Origin: Viscum album
Taxonomy: Eukaryota; Streptophyta; Magnoliopsida; Santalales; Viscaceae
DNA length: 64,000 bases
Reading direction: 5' to 3'
NCBI GenBank assembly: GCA_963277665.1
Contig: OY728165.1
Span: 1,753,332,772-1,753,396,771, forward strand
Part shown: one piece after another, positions 10,510 to 23,787 of the stretch
Layout of the letters: each line of letters begins with the position of its first letter
Numbering within the stretch: the stretch's first letter is position 1
The notes under the pieces: model-generated
Databases searched by the model: none
What the model saw: the letters and a program-made list of their open reading frames with translations, nothing else
What the model was told of the DNA's origin: nothing
Position numbers and translations under genes: made by a program

Positions 10510-13500
10510 TGTCATGCCCCCTCCTTACAAGGTGTACCCCTCCTAGGCGGCCAATGTGAAAAGGGAGATAGTGACCCCCATGTCTTGCCTCTAGTAGGCC
10601 CCGGGTTGGTGACTATCATCAAGGGTATAATAAACACACTTATTGGATGAATTACTCTCTAAGATATCACATGAAGAAGAGAGATATAATATAGAAACAA
10701 ACCTAATCTATGTTAGATTGTAATATAAAATAAATCCAAAGTACAGATAAGTAATTTCATGAAATAAAAACTACAACTAAAAGGGAAAATTACAAGAACC
10801 AAAAGAAAGTAAAAATGACAATGACCATAAAGCCCGAATAACTCCATCAACCCCATGCAAGTAGTAACCAGAATGACATCTAACATACTCCAAGTGATCT
10901 AAAAAATAATTAATATATACATAGGGTGATCATAATAGTATACTCTGTAGGATCCCCCTGGGATTTTCTCATGCAAAATTAAAGAAATCATGCTAAACCA
11001 TAGTGAACAACAAGTGAAACAAACTCGTCACCATAATAGGAATATTATGTTATCAGGATCACCATCTGTACTATCACTAAGTATCGAATACAAGAGTTTA
11101 TAATATAATAAATATTATCTAGGGTTCCCCACTACCCCTTCCCCATTGGTTTTCCTCTTTTCCCCAATGTCACATGTCCTAACCATCTATCCCCAAAAGG
11201 CTTTCCAACAGACACCTCAGTGAAGAACCAAAAAATGAACCTATGGAATCACGATCACTATATCCACATAACCAAAGAAACCAGGTAGTTTCCAAGATCC
11301 AATATAACCTCAATAATGTGTATGATATGTTGGGCCTTATACCTAAAGCCGTTACATCCCATACCTCAATTAAGGATCCACAAGGCAACACAGCCTATGC
11401 ACGTTACACATGAAATAGTCAATAGGAAACTATATCCAGAATATCTGTGTGAATATACACAAGCCACTATTTCTATCTACATAAATATATGGGGAAAACT
11501 AAACACTATTCCTACCATCATTGGTAACTACCCAGAGAGGAGGGAGGGGCCAAAGGTGTTAATCAGCCTTCCATCCTACCATAAGAATGTTGGGGAAAAC
11601 ACCCCCAGGGTTTAGAATCTCCAAGGTGTCAGTTGTCCTAATAGATGGGGTGGATTAGCATATAAAAACAGAAAATTATAGAATATACTATAGGTCACAA
11701 CCACACAATAGGAATAACCTAGTCTTAAACTCAACTGCAGGTAACGTCTCTTGGAATCCCGATTTCCATTGTTAATACTAGGTATCCTATAAGCATAAAA
11801 CCATTTAAATAGCTAAATTAGATTAGTTTATCACCTTTTTATAGGTTTCACATTATGTTGATTATTTAATTATCAATTAATTAACTATTTTTAATTGAAA
11901 ATTATATTTCTTTAGCCTCAGGCCAACATTTCATGCCCTTCAAGAATAACCAAACTAAGTCCAGAACTTCTTAGAAATATTACATCAGAATTGAATCCCA
12001 ACAAGTTCCAACCCCATGGATTAAAATAATTAATTAAATAATTTATTAGTATAATTATTACTTTCAAATATTCTTTTTAATTCTATAAAATCATTCTATG
12101 ATACAAAACACAAGGGGGCTCAATACGGTAGGTATATGAACTACCTGTCAAGTATTTTCTACCCATAGCAGGAGTGTAGACCAATCCTCCTCCGAGAATC
12201 TAAAAACAGAAATCACGTGGCCTACCCAGCATGTCTTCACCCCTTTTGAGAGGAGGGTAGTAAAGACCTACTTCCTTGAGAAGTGGGGAATGTAATGTAG
12301 ATAAATAACCAACAAGATTAAACAAGCTTTCAATCATTCAATAATTGAACTGTTTCATCATCTCCGGTGTCCTTGCTAACACCCACATGCATAAGACGAT
12401 GAATCTATCCACTAAAGTCATCAACTTCTACCACAACCAATGAGACTCCCTACCCCCATATTTCACAATAGCCATACAGGCCCACACCATAACCCAATTA
12501 GTAGGAAAACACTCGTTAAGAAGCTAGGGTCTTGGCCCCAAGCATAAGGCACATGGAACTTATAAACACGAGGGTAACTCCGAACCCTTGTAGGAATTAT
12601 CATTTATCAAAAATTTATTTATTTAATCTATATTGAATTATTCAGTTCATTTAAACATTCATAACTGCATCCATTCAATTATTAACGATTTACCACAATA
12701 ATAACTATGTTAAAAAACATGTCTTTTTATAATTATCCAGTTACATTAAAATTCATCCTGGATTGACGTTCTTTACCAATTTCCATTAAGAAAGTCATGA
12801 TAAACAATGCAGAAAAAGATATCCCACTATCTACAAAAGAACAATAGGCAACAACATATGATCTAAATCAATTTAGTTATCCACTTCAAATGTTTATTAT
12901 GTAAATTCAATTGTGAACCGGTGGGATAAAACATGATAACTCAACATTTAATTATAAAATAATTGAGAAGCCACAAATCCTCTACCTCAAAAGGATTCTG
13001 ATTCCCTTTCCATGGAAACAATCCAACAAAATAGATCATGATCACCTCTCATGGGGGACTGCATCCAGCAGAGAATGTAGAGACACCACCACCCCAACCA
13101 ACACCCAATAAAACTTCATTATGAACACATACAACACATGCCATAATAGGGAAAGTATAAATATAAGGAGATGAACCTAGAAGAACAATGGTATATCATA
13201 AGTTGTATTGAAGACTGATAGATGATTCTTGGTTGCACCAAAATAGGGGGTTTTCTTCCATCCAGAAGAAATTCTGAGGGAACCAATCTAAGGAGGAAAT
13301 TTTGATAACACGAATCCTATGGGTTGTAAAGCATGGTTCTTGCATATTTATCCAATGAACAAGAATGTTAAAAAAGGGGGGGAGATATATGGTCCCTCTA
13401 GAAGATTTAATGGAGTAGTTATTTAAGATAAACTGGATTTTACAATAAAAACGGATCACATTAAACCACATGGTTTGACCAATTAAAAGCCTCTAAATTT

Positions 13501-13675
13501 TGAGAAAAATCAATGTTATGATTCAATGACCCTGAAATGGTTTCAGACCCACTTAAATATATAATTTTAATCATTTTACTTCAAAGAAAGACATCAAAAT
13601 GGATAAAATGGGAAATTGATAAAAATGTAGAAATTTTACAATGGAATTGAAACAATTCTGGAATCACTATTCATG

Positions 13676-13885
13676 GCACAATTTCAGTGTCACCATTTCA
13701 GTGCTACCATTTCTATGATACCATTTCTGTGCCACCATTTCTATGCTATCATTTCTGTGGTACTGTGTCTATGCTACTATTTCTATACTACCATTTATGT
13801 TTTTCCATTTTTGTGCTATTTTTCATGTGCCACCTTTTATGTACAACTGTGTCTGTTCCAATATTTCTATGCTACCATTTCATGA
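13676..13885. repeat. 14-base tandem repeat in F 5' LTR
   Basis: About 15 consecutive degenerate copies of a 14-base unit, such as GCTACCATTTCTAT and GCCACCATTTCTGT, fill these 210 bases almost without length change. Because 14 is not a multiple of three, all plus frames stay open for stretches, giving several spurious 67-79-codon frames. The partner LTR has only about six copies (4,717-4,815). Confidence 0.9.
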
Positions 13886-13929
13886 AATAAATTATATATT
13901 TGGAAAAAAGTGTCACCATTTCTTTAAAG

Positions 13930-14275
13930 TGTTTGGAAATTTGGAAAATGAAGTGACACTATTTTGTAACACCGTTTCGTGAAACAGTTCGGAAATTTAT
14001 AAAAGGAAGTGACAGAGTTTCATGACATTGTTTTATGAAACAATATTGAAATTTGGAAAAGGAGGTGAAACCGTTTCATGACACCATTTCATGAAACAGT
14101 TTGAAAATTTTGAAAAAGGAAGTGACACCATTTCATGAAACCATTTAAAAAATAGTATAGAAATTTGGAAGAGAAAGTGACACTGTTTCATGACACCATT
14201 TCATGAAACCAATTTGAAATTTCGTAAAATATGTGACACTGTTTCATGAAACAGTTGGGAATTTTGGCAAAGTGT
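13930..14275. repeat. Longer tandem repeat in F 5' LTR
   Basis: About seven copies of a unit of roughly 45-60 bases are present. Each has GTGACACCATTTCATGAAAC or a close variant, then TTTGGAAATTTGGAAAAGGAA. The core resembles the 14-base unit (ACCATTTCAT), so the longer unit may have grown from the shorter one. Confidence 0.8.
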
Positions 14276-14360
14276 TGAGGATAAGTCACCGTGACCTCCC
14301 AAATCACCTAAAATATTGAATTCAACAAAGGAATGGACCACATAGGTCCAAGAGTTACCA

Positions 14361-14365
14361 TTTTA
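14361..14365. repeat. Target-site duplication of element F, right copy
   Basis: TTTTA pairs with TTTAA at 1,552-1,556, differing at one position. The sequence to the right continues the B internal region. Confidence 0.5.
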
Positions 14366-16355
14366 TGTAATTAAATTTATTATTATTATTAAAATAACTC
14401 TTAAATTAAAACATGTAATGTGTAGAAAACCTGTTTTAGTATAAAAATATATTTTGATCATTATAGATTCAAAATATTTTTTAGTATTGTCCTGTAATTA
14501 AATCCGTGTTATTATATTTATTTATATGTTTATTCCAAATATTGTATTATATATATAATTTAATTCAATTTAATTGATTCGATATAAATTCCTTGATATT
14601 AATAAATTAATAATTATTAAATAATTGTTTCACCATTATCGCTGTAATTATACTTAATCCTAATAATATAAAATATAAAAAAATCGAATTTGGAACATTA
14701 AATAGTATTAAAATTATTATATAAAATAAATTGAGTAATTTACCATATTATATTTTTATGTATGGGGAAAATAATCATAATTTTAGAGCATAAAATGGGA
14801 AAAAACCCATTTTTTCTAAATGGTTTATTTTGATGAATACATTATTTTTGATTATGATAGAATTATCAATTAAACTGATTAAAATTAAATTAAATTAATA
14901 GTTATAATTCAAATATAAATCATTTATATATATAATAAATCAATAACTTCATTTCATTATGTTATAAGGAATTAAACTAAACAATGAAAAAAAATATTTT
15001 CATTAAAATGATACATAAATATACGAAATTATGACAACGATTTTATTGTATTTTTAAAATATTTTTCTATACTTTATATTACATAATACCATAGAGAATT
15101 TGTTTCAAAATATTTAATTTTATTCATATATTAAAATAATTTCCTAAAAGTGACAACATTATTCAGTATTTTTAATATTTTCTTAAAAATAAATTATTTT
15201 ATAAAAATATCAAAAAATAATCCCATGATAGCATTGTTATGAAGATATCTAATATTAATATTAATTTATCAAACTGAGATTAATTTTATTTCTAAAATTA
15301 TATTTTGAAAATAATTTTCTTATAAAAATTAAATATATATATTTTAAAATAAACTTTTAAAATAAACTAATATTAATTATTCAACTTCTAAATATAGTAA
15401 TTATTAATGGATTTACATGTAATTTATATTATATATCTATTTATAATGTCTTATTAATATATTGTGGTTTATTTACATTGGGTTTAGAGTGTGTCCTATG
15501 TTATTGAACACACTATGTATTTTAGAGGATATAAATCTCATTTTATTACATTTTACCCCCTTAAATAAAATTTTCACTCTCAAATTTAGTTATAAATTAC
15601 TAATTAAAATGGTTTGGGGTATTGATAATATTAACATGGAATAATAGCTTATTTCCAATATGGTATCATCCTTAAAAATTTTAATGATATTGTAGAACTA
15701 ATATATTCATTCCTAATAATAATATCCTAAAATTGAGTATACTCATAACAATTTGGGTTAAAAATCCATCGTAATTAATTATCATAACTCCTATAATGGA
15801 ATTATTTTACAGAGGGTTCACAATCCTCATTTTACTAATAGATGATAGTAAATTGGTTTGAAATAAAAATCTTAATTTCCTTATTCTATTGATTACTATA
15901 TATTCTATGTAGAGATCACTAATACATTTATAAGATAAAATGGAGTTTTTCCCCAAGGATGTATAAAAATTCTTTAATAAATCACATTCCATAACCCTAA
16001 ATTTGGGATATAATAATAATTAAAGACAATATCACGCCTTTAAGGTTGTGATTTCATTCTCTTAGAAAACATCTTAGGAATACAGTGATGGTTATAACTA
16101 GAATCCAGTTGGATATCTAAAAATATAAAATGGATGGAGAGTATAAAATTTACAATTCTTTAGTTAGGATGTACCTTCATTAGTAGGGGTTGATTAGGCT
16201 TTCCCTTGTTTCCTTGGTTTATAAGGTTGTTTATATTTGTTATCCGTATTAGTTTTTGAGTTGGTTCATTATTTTTTATAATTCCTAGACTCCAAAAAAT
16301 TAAGTATCTTGACATTATTCACCTATATTTTATTTTCCATCATATTTATCTCAAC

Positions 16356-16397
16356 CTTAAAATCATAACAACTATGGCCAATCCTTCCACACATGAA
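16356..16397 (-). pseudogene. Gag zinc-knuckle-like remnant in B internal region
   Basis: The minus strand reads FFMCGRIGHSCYDFK. The spacing fits a CCHC knuckle (C-x2-C-x4-H-x4-C), with the second Cys and the His kept and the first and last Cys replaced by Phe. Flanking codons are basic (SKSNKK) but interrupted. The equivalent region of internal 2 (near 22,880-22,925) is too diverged to confirm it. It could be gag of a gypsy or copia element, or chance in AT-rich DNA. Confidence 0.35.
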
Positions 16398-17263
16398 AAA
16401 TCTTCTTATTACTTTTAGAATTTACCTTGGGTGATTCTTCACACATTTTTTAAATGTTGAATGTCCATTATTTTTTCCTTTATTGACTTCATCACTTGAT
16501 AATCTATGATACATGATCCTTACTATCTTTAGCGAGTTCAGATGTTTTCAAAACTGATGTTATTAGTCACAAATATAGATATTTGGGTGATCATAACCAC
16601 ATGTTTTTCAACACCAGCTTATATCCAACTTGGGTTTTTATTATAATATTTTCTATCACATCTAGTTTTGACCTGATTTCCCACATTATCAATCCATTAT
16701 TGAAACAAATAATTTTACTACGAGTGATCTATATTTACATTTAATTGATTTTATGAAAAAATAAACTCCAATTTTTTTACTATTTGAAACCATAATACTA
16801 TCATTTTGTTTAATGTAAATCACTACTGGTTCAACCTAGGTTTCCTAATATTAGGATATATCAAATAGACCAAATTCATTAACATTATAATTCCTTTTTA
16901 GTCAAATGTAATGATAATTTGATTAAAAAAATATTATCCTCTAACATTATCTATCAAAATTTCCAGTTTTAGGCCTACTCATGATGGATTAGGGTGATGA
17001 TCCAATAATTTCCTAACCAAACCTTTTTATGGGGATTACTCCTAAGATTATATGAGCCACAACCACATCCAAATTCAACTATCCAGAAAAGGATTTCTTA
17101 CTATAAAAACTACGTACTCAAGAATTTACAAATATTTCATGAAATCATCCTATACTTGGACTAATATCCATGGTTTTTACTATGATTATGAAAACCAAAA
17201 CAATAGGAAACTAAACTAATAAAAAAAAAATATATAGACTAAACCCTAGAATAACTAAACCTT

Positions 17264-17275
17264 GCTGAGATACCA
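17264..17275 (-). other. Primer binding site beside B LTR1
   Basis: The plus strand reads GCTGAGATACCA; its complement TGGTATCTCAGC differs from the tRNA-Met-type site TGGTATCAGAGC at only two positions. It lies two bases from the LTR1 edge, so LTR1 acts as a 5' LTR for internal region 1. Confidence 0.7.
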
Positions 17276-17277
17276 AT

Positions 17278-20200
17278 TGAAGTGACCTAATCATGTCATT
17301 TCTTAAATAAAACAGTAATATCATGATTTTAATAACAAAATATCATGATATTGTTACAAAAAAATATTAAAAGATTTATTATCTTATAAATTATTTAAAT
17401 TTTTTTTTAATTAACTAATCATCAAAACATTTATCCAATATAATAATTCTCTAGTCCATTTCTATAATTATCAAATGATACAATAATCGTTATAACATTG
17501 GGATTAGAAAAACCTGAATGGGGGTGAGAACATATGCTTAGTAATGGATAAAAAAATTATATAATTGTGAAATAATGATCATATGGAAAATAATGAGTAA
17601 GAAAACTATCTACTTTAAATGAACATAAATCATTAATGTTTAAGAATAATCCTATCATATCAAAACAATATAACTTTTACCAAGTCATGTCAAAATAAAA
17701 CATAAAGTGTATATCATAGGCCATAAAACACAATAAAAAATGGGGAAAAATAATAATCATTGGATTTCTAACTTGTGTGATCATGGAAACCAGTCAACCT
17801 GTTCACATATAAAATTTTGATTAGAGATAAATGACATCACACTCACCCTACGTGAAGAGAGAAACATTCTAACAATCTCACATAAAAAAACACATCACAT
17901 GAGATAAAATACTTTATCAAATTAATTTTTGGTATGTAGAGGTCCCACACATGTCATAATCCATATACATGTGATACACTTGAAAAAAGAAAAAAATATC
18001 ATAAAATAAACCATATAAACAAAATGGGTTTCCTGACATTTCCTAATTGTTATATAAAAAACCCATGGAAAAAATGTGTCTCATAAAACATACAAACAAA
18101 AATTGAATTAAATTTCATGATACTAAAACTTGATCACCTAAATAATCAGATAAAAATGAATATCATAGGGTCAAACAGGGAATAAAACATTTATTTAGGT
18201 AGATCATAGGGAAGATAATTAAAACCATATCATGAAAAGAAATTTTTGAATTTTTTTATTAATAATTGTATAAGTCATTGTTTTGAGTATATTTTAAAAA
18301 ATATATTTTTTCATTAAAAAAAACCATTCATATAAATATAATTTTTTCGAACCTATTCCCCCCAAAATTAAAAAGAGAACTACAATTGAACAAAAAGTTA
18401 TTAGAAAAACAAAGTTAATATAAGAAATTATTTAACTCAAACAATGGAGTTTGAGTTACGAAGTACCTTAATGATTTAATAATTCATTGATTGTGGGAAG
18501 GAGAATTATTTTTCAAACCTCATTATAAATATTTATAAATAAAATATCTTAGAAATAAATAAATGTTTTAAAAATGAGAAGTGACAATACTTTAAAAATA
18601 TTTACGCTTTAAAAAAATCCCCTTAATGTTTTAAAAAATGTAAAGTTTAAATACAATGAAAAAATTTAATTTTTGAAAATGATATTTAATAATGTGAAAA
18701 ATACATAATTTTTATTAAATGAAAATGTGGAGTGGGTGGTAAAACGTTTTATTTTGGAAGGAAGGGAAAAACATTTTGACCATTTAAAAATTACCTTGGT
18801 AAATCCCACCTTTATAATAAAGTATTAAATTTTCATTTTGAAAAGTGATAAAAATTTATAAAAATTAAAAACAATATTCCATATTATATTTCCATATACA
18901 GAGGATAAAATTGGAATGAAAAAAATATGGAAATGGTAGAAAAAATCCATTGGTAAGAATGAGTGTTATTTTTACGATGGCACATTTTTATTTTTAAAAA
19001 CATTTAATCAAATAATTATATATTGACGAGGAGAAGTAATTCCCCTATAAAATAAGGTTAAAATACTAATGAAATAATAATAATTTATAATTGATTAATC
19101 ATGAATTATTATAATAAAATAAGAGAGATTATTACTAGATAAAGATATTATATTCACAAAAACCATTACCGCATTTGTAACTGTTGGATAAAAACCCAGG
19201 GAAGCTAAAAAATTAAATAAAATATTTAATATCATGAAATATAAGATAATAATGATAAAAATGAAAATTTGGTAGTATATTCACCATTAAAAATAATTCA
19301 CAGTGTTCCTCATAAGCATTACTAAGGGGATTAAGTGTTTTTGATAAAGAAAATCCAATAATATGAAAAGTTAATGGATTGAATGAACACATAAGAGTGA
19401 TTGTGAAATAAAAATTTCTATGTCATGAAAAAAGTTATTTATGATGAATTTAATTAGTTTTCAGTATCTATACCACTAGAAATAATAATAGGTGTAAAAC
19501 ATGAAATCATGCATCAATGAAAGTGAACTTCAGACAACAAACCCTTACCGTTCTTTATTTCTTTGTTGACAATATTATAAAATCTTGTAAAAAAATATAG
19601 ACCACATAATAAACAATTTCATAACATTAATCAAAAATATTTCCCTTATATAACCCTTATAATAATTCATTTTCATGATTATATTTATTTTTTTATAGCA
19701 CATTACGACCTTTGGGTGTTAATATCTTTCACTAGTTGGCATATGTTAAATAATTTTGATATAATTATTCATCATTTGATACCAATTTAATTATTTATAT
19801 ATCATATAATATCATTGGATATATAAATTATATTTATTTCAAATTTTATTATTTCATTCCATATGTTTTTTGTTTATGGTAATTTAAAACATAATTGATA
19901 ACTCATTAATTTTGTAATTTTAGAAAAAGTAAGTGTTACTTTAATAATAAGGTAAATAATTAGTTTAATATTTATAAAATCATATACTAATAACAATTTA
20001 AATAATATATTATAATATTATTGTTTTTTATTTCCCCATTGTAATCAATAATAAAATTTAATATTCTTGATGACAAAGGTAGATAATCCGTTCCGAACAT
20101 GAACTTTTTTCAGTCAATTGATGAGTATTGATAAAGAGGAATTTATTTTGAAATAATATCACTATAATAAAATAATAATCATATTATTTTGTTATTTTTA

Positions 20201-20666
20201 TGATGTTGAACCTAATAATTTTATTTTTAGATAATTTATGAAAATATATATATAAAATGAAGAATGATTCATTTTGGAGCTGGAAAACCACTTATATGAC
20301 TGATAAACATTACCATTTTTCAATGCATGAGAGAGAGGGATTTGGGATATTAAATATCCACAAAAAAACCATAATTATAAGTGTTGAACATATTTATTGA
20401 TCATTTAAAATATTAATACCATTCATTAAATGTGGTAATGAAAATTAAATGACATCACTTTCTGGAGGTGCTTGTCTACACAATGAACATATGATGTTCT
20501 TTTTTCTAAGTGTTTGAAAATTAATAAGTTAGGTATTTAACATTAATAAATGAAATATAATTATTTTTCTTAATATAAATTCTATTTATTATTATGGGAA
20601 TAAGAAATTTAAAAGAGTAATATAAATAATAAAATATTATGACGAAGATAATAATTATATTAGACA
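17278..20666 (-). repeat. B array LTR1
   Basis: This 3.39-kb block is bounded on the left by the primer binding site and on the right by the step into internal region 2. On the minus strand it starts TGTCTAAT and ends GTCACTTCA, so it has TG...CA ends. It aligns throughout with LTR2, offset near 6.5 kb; one example is the AAGTGAACTTnAGA...AAACCCTTACC block at 19,519 and 25,734. Some motifs (TCTCACATAAAAA, GGTCCCACACATGTCATAA near 17,875-17,965) resemble the reverse complement of the G LTR, so the families may be distant relatives. There is no coding potential. Confidence 0.65.
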
Positions 20667-23600
20667 CTTGATTTTTCTCATGGAATTTAACTTGAAATTG
20701 AAGGTATTATGAAAAATATGTGCGACTAGGGGGTTCATTTATAGGATAGGGTTTTTGATTGATTATATGTATTTTTTTCATGTACTAATTCAAATTAGAG
20801 GTGTGTTTTATAATGGGTGAATGTGATCCGCTTTTACAGGATATTAAAGGAGAAATTTTGGAAACATCCATTATAATTGAAAAATTAAAAATTGTTATTC
20901 CATATTTTATTCATCCAAAATTAAAAACATAAGGAGTGTGGGGTGTTATGGGGTTGGTAAAGGGACAAAAATGCAGTTACACATATCTATTAAACATTTT
21001 ATTGGATTTTTACAATTATGATTTTATATTTTACACTTTTAATTTTATACTAGTTAACTAGTTTTTAACTATGAGATTTTATATTTTATTATTCATGTAA
21101 CATAACAAATATAAATTTGTTTTATGCGATGGAAATAATTTTAGCATATTTTTAATACAATTCAGTTACTAAATATATATCAAAATTATACAGGAAAAAG
21201 AAACATCACATAATAAATTGAATTAAAATTATTATATAAAAAATGAAAATCTATTTATGTAATTAAATTTTTATGCTTTTGTATATTAATCTTAACTTTA
21301 CCACATGATACACGAAAAAACCCTATATCTGAAGAAGTATATTTTTAATAAAAAATATTTATACTTCGATAGAATTTTGAATTCCATCGATTATAAAGAA
21401 TTTAAAATAATTATTATAATGAAAATAATATTTTTTAACAATAAATGAAATCGAAAAAAAAATTTCACTATGTAATAATTAATTAAACAAAAAATAGAAA
21501 AAAGTTTTAATTAAACTGATAGATACATTTTGAAAATCCTGAGTATGAGTTTTTTAATTGAAAATTGTATTTTAAAATGTTTTATTCTAAAAATATTCTA
21601 TATAATTTTAATTTTAAAAGTTTTAAGAAAAAATAAATGTATTTATTTAAAAAAATAATTTCATAAAAGTTATGACATTAACTAGTATTTTCACTATTGA
21701 AACTAAAATTGATTATTCTCAAAATATAAAAAACCATCTTAAGAAAATTTTCCTGTGAAGAATTCAAAAACTGAATGCCACTTTATAAAATATTGTTTTA
21801 GTAAATTTTAAATTATCCCTTGAAAATGTTTATAAGATAATGGAAATTTTTTTGATTGGAAATAAACTTTTTTATATTAACAGATATTAATAATTTACGG
21901 TGCAAAGGTAATAACTATTAATGGTTTTCCAAAATATCATTCATTATAGCGTTATTAATTATGTCTTACTTATATTTCTTTGTTTGATAATGTTTGGTGT
22001 ATCGTGTGGTATAATTTATAGAACCTAAATTGTATTTTAAAGGATCCGAAATCATAGATATTCATATTCTACCCCAATTGAATAAATAACATCCTAAAAA
22101 TTTAAATTAGCACTAAATAATAAGATAGTTTGGGGTATCCATAAGATTTATATGACTTAAGAGTTAATTTCCATCATGTTATTAACCTTATTAATTCAAG
22201 TGAGACTATATAAATCATATATTTTTTCCTATGAGGCATATCCGAATATTGAGTTTTCTGCCAACCACTTGGGTCAAATATCCACCATAATTATGTATCC
22301 AAAATCCTATAAGGGAATTACTTTTCAAAGATAGTTTTTTTCATTCTTTTACTAAAAGATAATCATAAGTTGGTTTGAAATATGAAATTTGACTTCATTA
22401 TTTTTCTGATTACTTTATATTATAGGTGTCGATAACCCATACATTTATAAGATAGCATTTAATTTTTTCAAAGGATGGATAATAATTATTTCATGAAGAG
22501 TATTCTATAAACATAATATTAAGATAAAATAATAATCAAAGATAATATAAAATCAATTGGGTGTATATTTTATTCAATTAGAAAACATATTGGGCTTATT
22601 ATTTTGGATAAATATATATTCCTATTGGATATCCACAAATATAGAGTGGATGGTGAGTATACATTTAACCATTCTTCATTATGATCTACTTTCAATAGGA
22701 GGGGTAGAATATTCTTTCCCCTATTTCCTTAGTTTAAGAGGTTTAAGATGTTTTTTATTATCGTTAGTAACTTTGTTAGAGAATATTTTTTATTAATTTA
22801 TAAACTATAAACATTTAAATAACTGGAAAATTATTACCTCTAATTTATAGACCATATTTTGCATCTTAACATGATAATCAGGATATTTTTGGCCAATAAT
22901 TATGAACATGAAACCCTTTTTTGTTCCATATAAGCATTACCATGGGTGATTTTACAACATGTTAGATAGGTAATATGTTGAATCATTTTTCCTTCATAAT
23001 CCCCATCACCTGATCTTTTATGAAACACCATCCTTATATTCTATGTCCAGATCAGATGTTTTTAAAAATTCATGTCATTAATCATAACATGGGATAGTTG
23101 GGTGAGGATAACAATATTGTTTTTTAATTTTAAATTCTATCCCAATTGGTTTATAATAAATATATTTTCAGTCATGTTTATTTTGGACTTGGTTTTCCCA
23201 TGATCTATCCATTACTAAAACCAAAAAGTTATTCTTTAGTGATAATTTTTTACATTTTATAAAAAAATTTAAAATTTTATTCTTGAAGTCTGTTACTCTA
23301 TAAAACTATCACACTATCAGTCAGTTAAATAGAAAATAATCTTTTATCTATATAGGATTATTTGGTATGTATTACCTCTTATATATCATAATTCCACAAC
23401 ATATTACATCCTTTGTAATTCCATGTAATGTGAACGTGATTAACCAAATCATATCATCCAAGAGTTTCTATAAATGTGTAAAGTCTTTTTGCCAATGATT
23501 TTTCATCACATTTCTTATCAAGTCAATACAAAAAAAATAATTCTGGATATGATTATTCTTAAGTGAATCTATTTCACAAAATCATGTACTTTGGAGTATA

Positions 23601-23787
23601 CAAAGATTGTTGTATTTATAGCAAAAACACATACACAAGACATTAAAAAATTTTCAAGTTTTTTATTCTTAAACTTTACTCTAATGTTTTAAAAATGTTT
23701 TTATCCAAATACCAAAGGTAATTAAATTAATATATATAAATATATTGACTGATATTTAAAATAATTAAAATCCCATTTTAAACGAAT
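20667..23787 (-). mobile_element. B element internal region 2
   Basis: This 3.1-kb AT-rich block lies between LTR1 and LTR2, homologous to internal regions 1 and 3 but lacking about 300 bases that both others have (the sequence equivalent to about 39,380-39,650). The beginning (20,690-21,110) matches 1,085-1,500 and 38,880-39,300. The largest open frame (22,557-22,796, plus) has no recognisable similarity and is not conserved in the other copies, so I do not call a gene. Confidence 0.6.

Larger units (their letters stand above)
1557..14360 (-). mobile_element. Element F, full-length but decayed Ty3/gypsy LTR retrotransposon
   Basis: The element is 12.8 kb, with a 3.83-kb 3' LTR on the left, a 3.85-kb 5' LTR on the right, and a 5.1-kb internal region. 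On the minus strand the order is gag, protease, RT, RNase H, integrase, chromodomain-like tail, which is the Ty3/gypsy chromovirus order. It interrupts internal region 1 of the B array: left flank 1,067-1,556 and right flank from 14,361 align to consecutive sequence in the intact copy at 39,280-39,400. The two LTRs differ at many positions by eye, so the insertion is old. No open frame longer than about 80 codons survives in its coding regions. Confidence 0.85.
10510..14360 (-). repeat. Element F 5' LTR
   Basis: This is the partner of 1,557-5,383. On the minus strand it starts TGGTAACTC and ends CATGACA, the canonical TG...CA form. It lacks protein-coding sequence. Its minus-strand 5' half contains a minisatellite region (13,676-14,275). 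The bases beyond its right end are no longer LTR: from 14,361 the sequence aligns with B internal DNA. Confidence 0.85.
14361..17277 (-). mobile_element. B element internal region 1, main part
   Basis: It aligns with internal region 2 (about 21,150-23,787), offset by roughly 6.5 kb, and with internal region 3 (39,340-40,540). Shared landmarks are AATTCCTTGATATTAATAAA (14,587; matched near 39,571), TGTCTTATTAATATATTG (15,447; also 21,963 and 40,446), and TTGGATATCTAAAAATA with its partner near 22,625. Extreme AT content and many stops on both strands leave no ORF above 61 codons. The one protein-like trace is a zinc-knuckle-like motif at 16,356-16,397, and no RT or integrase is visible. It probably derives from a non-autonomous element. 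Confidence 0.6.

Noticed and set aside
13673..13982. Three overlapping frames rich in Cys, Phe, Tyr and His
   Set aside because: These are produced by the 14-base tandem repeat, which keeps several frames open at once.
17264..17275. tRNA-like sequence
   Set aside because: Only the 12-base complement of a tRNA-Met 3' end is present, as a primer binding site. No cloverleaf can be formed around this or the other primer sites.
22557..22796. 79-codon plus frame in B internal region 2
   Set aside because: It is not conserved in internal region 1, AT-rich, and without motifs.
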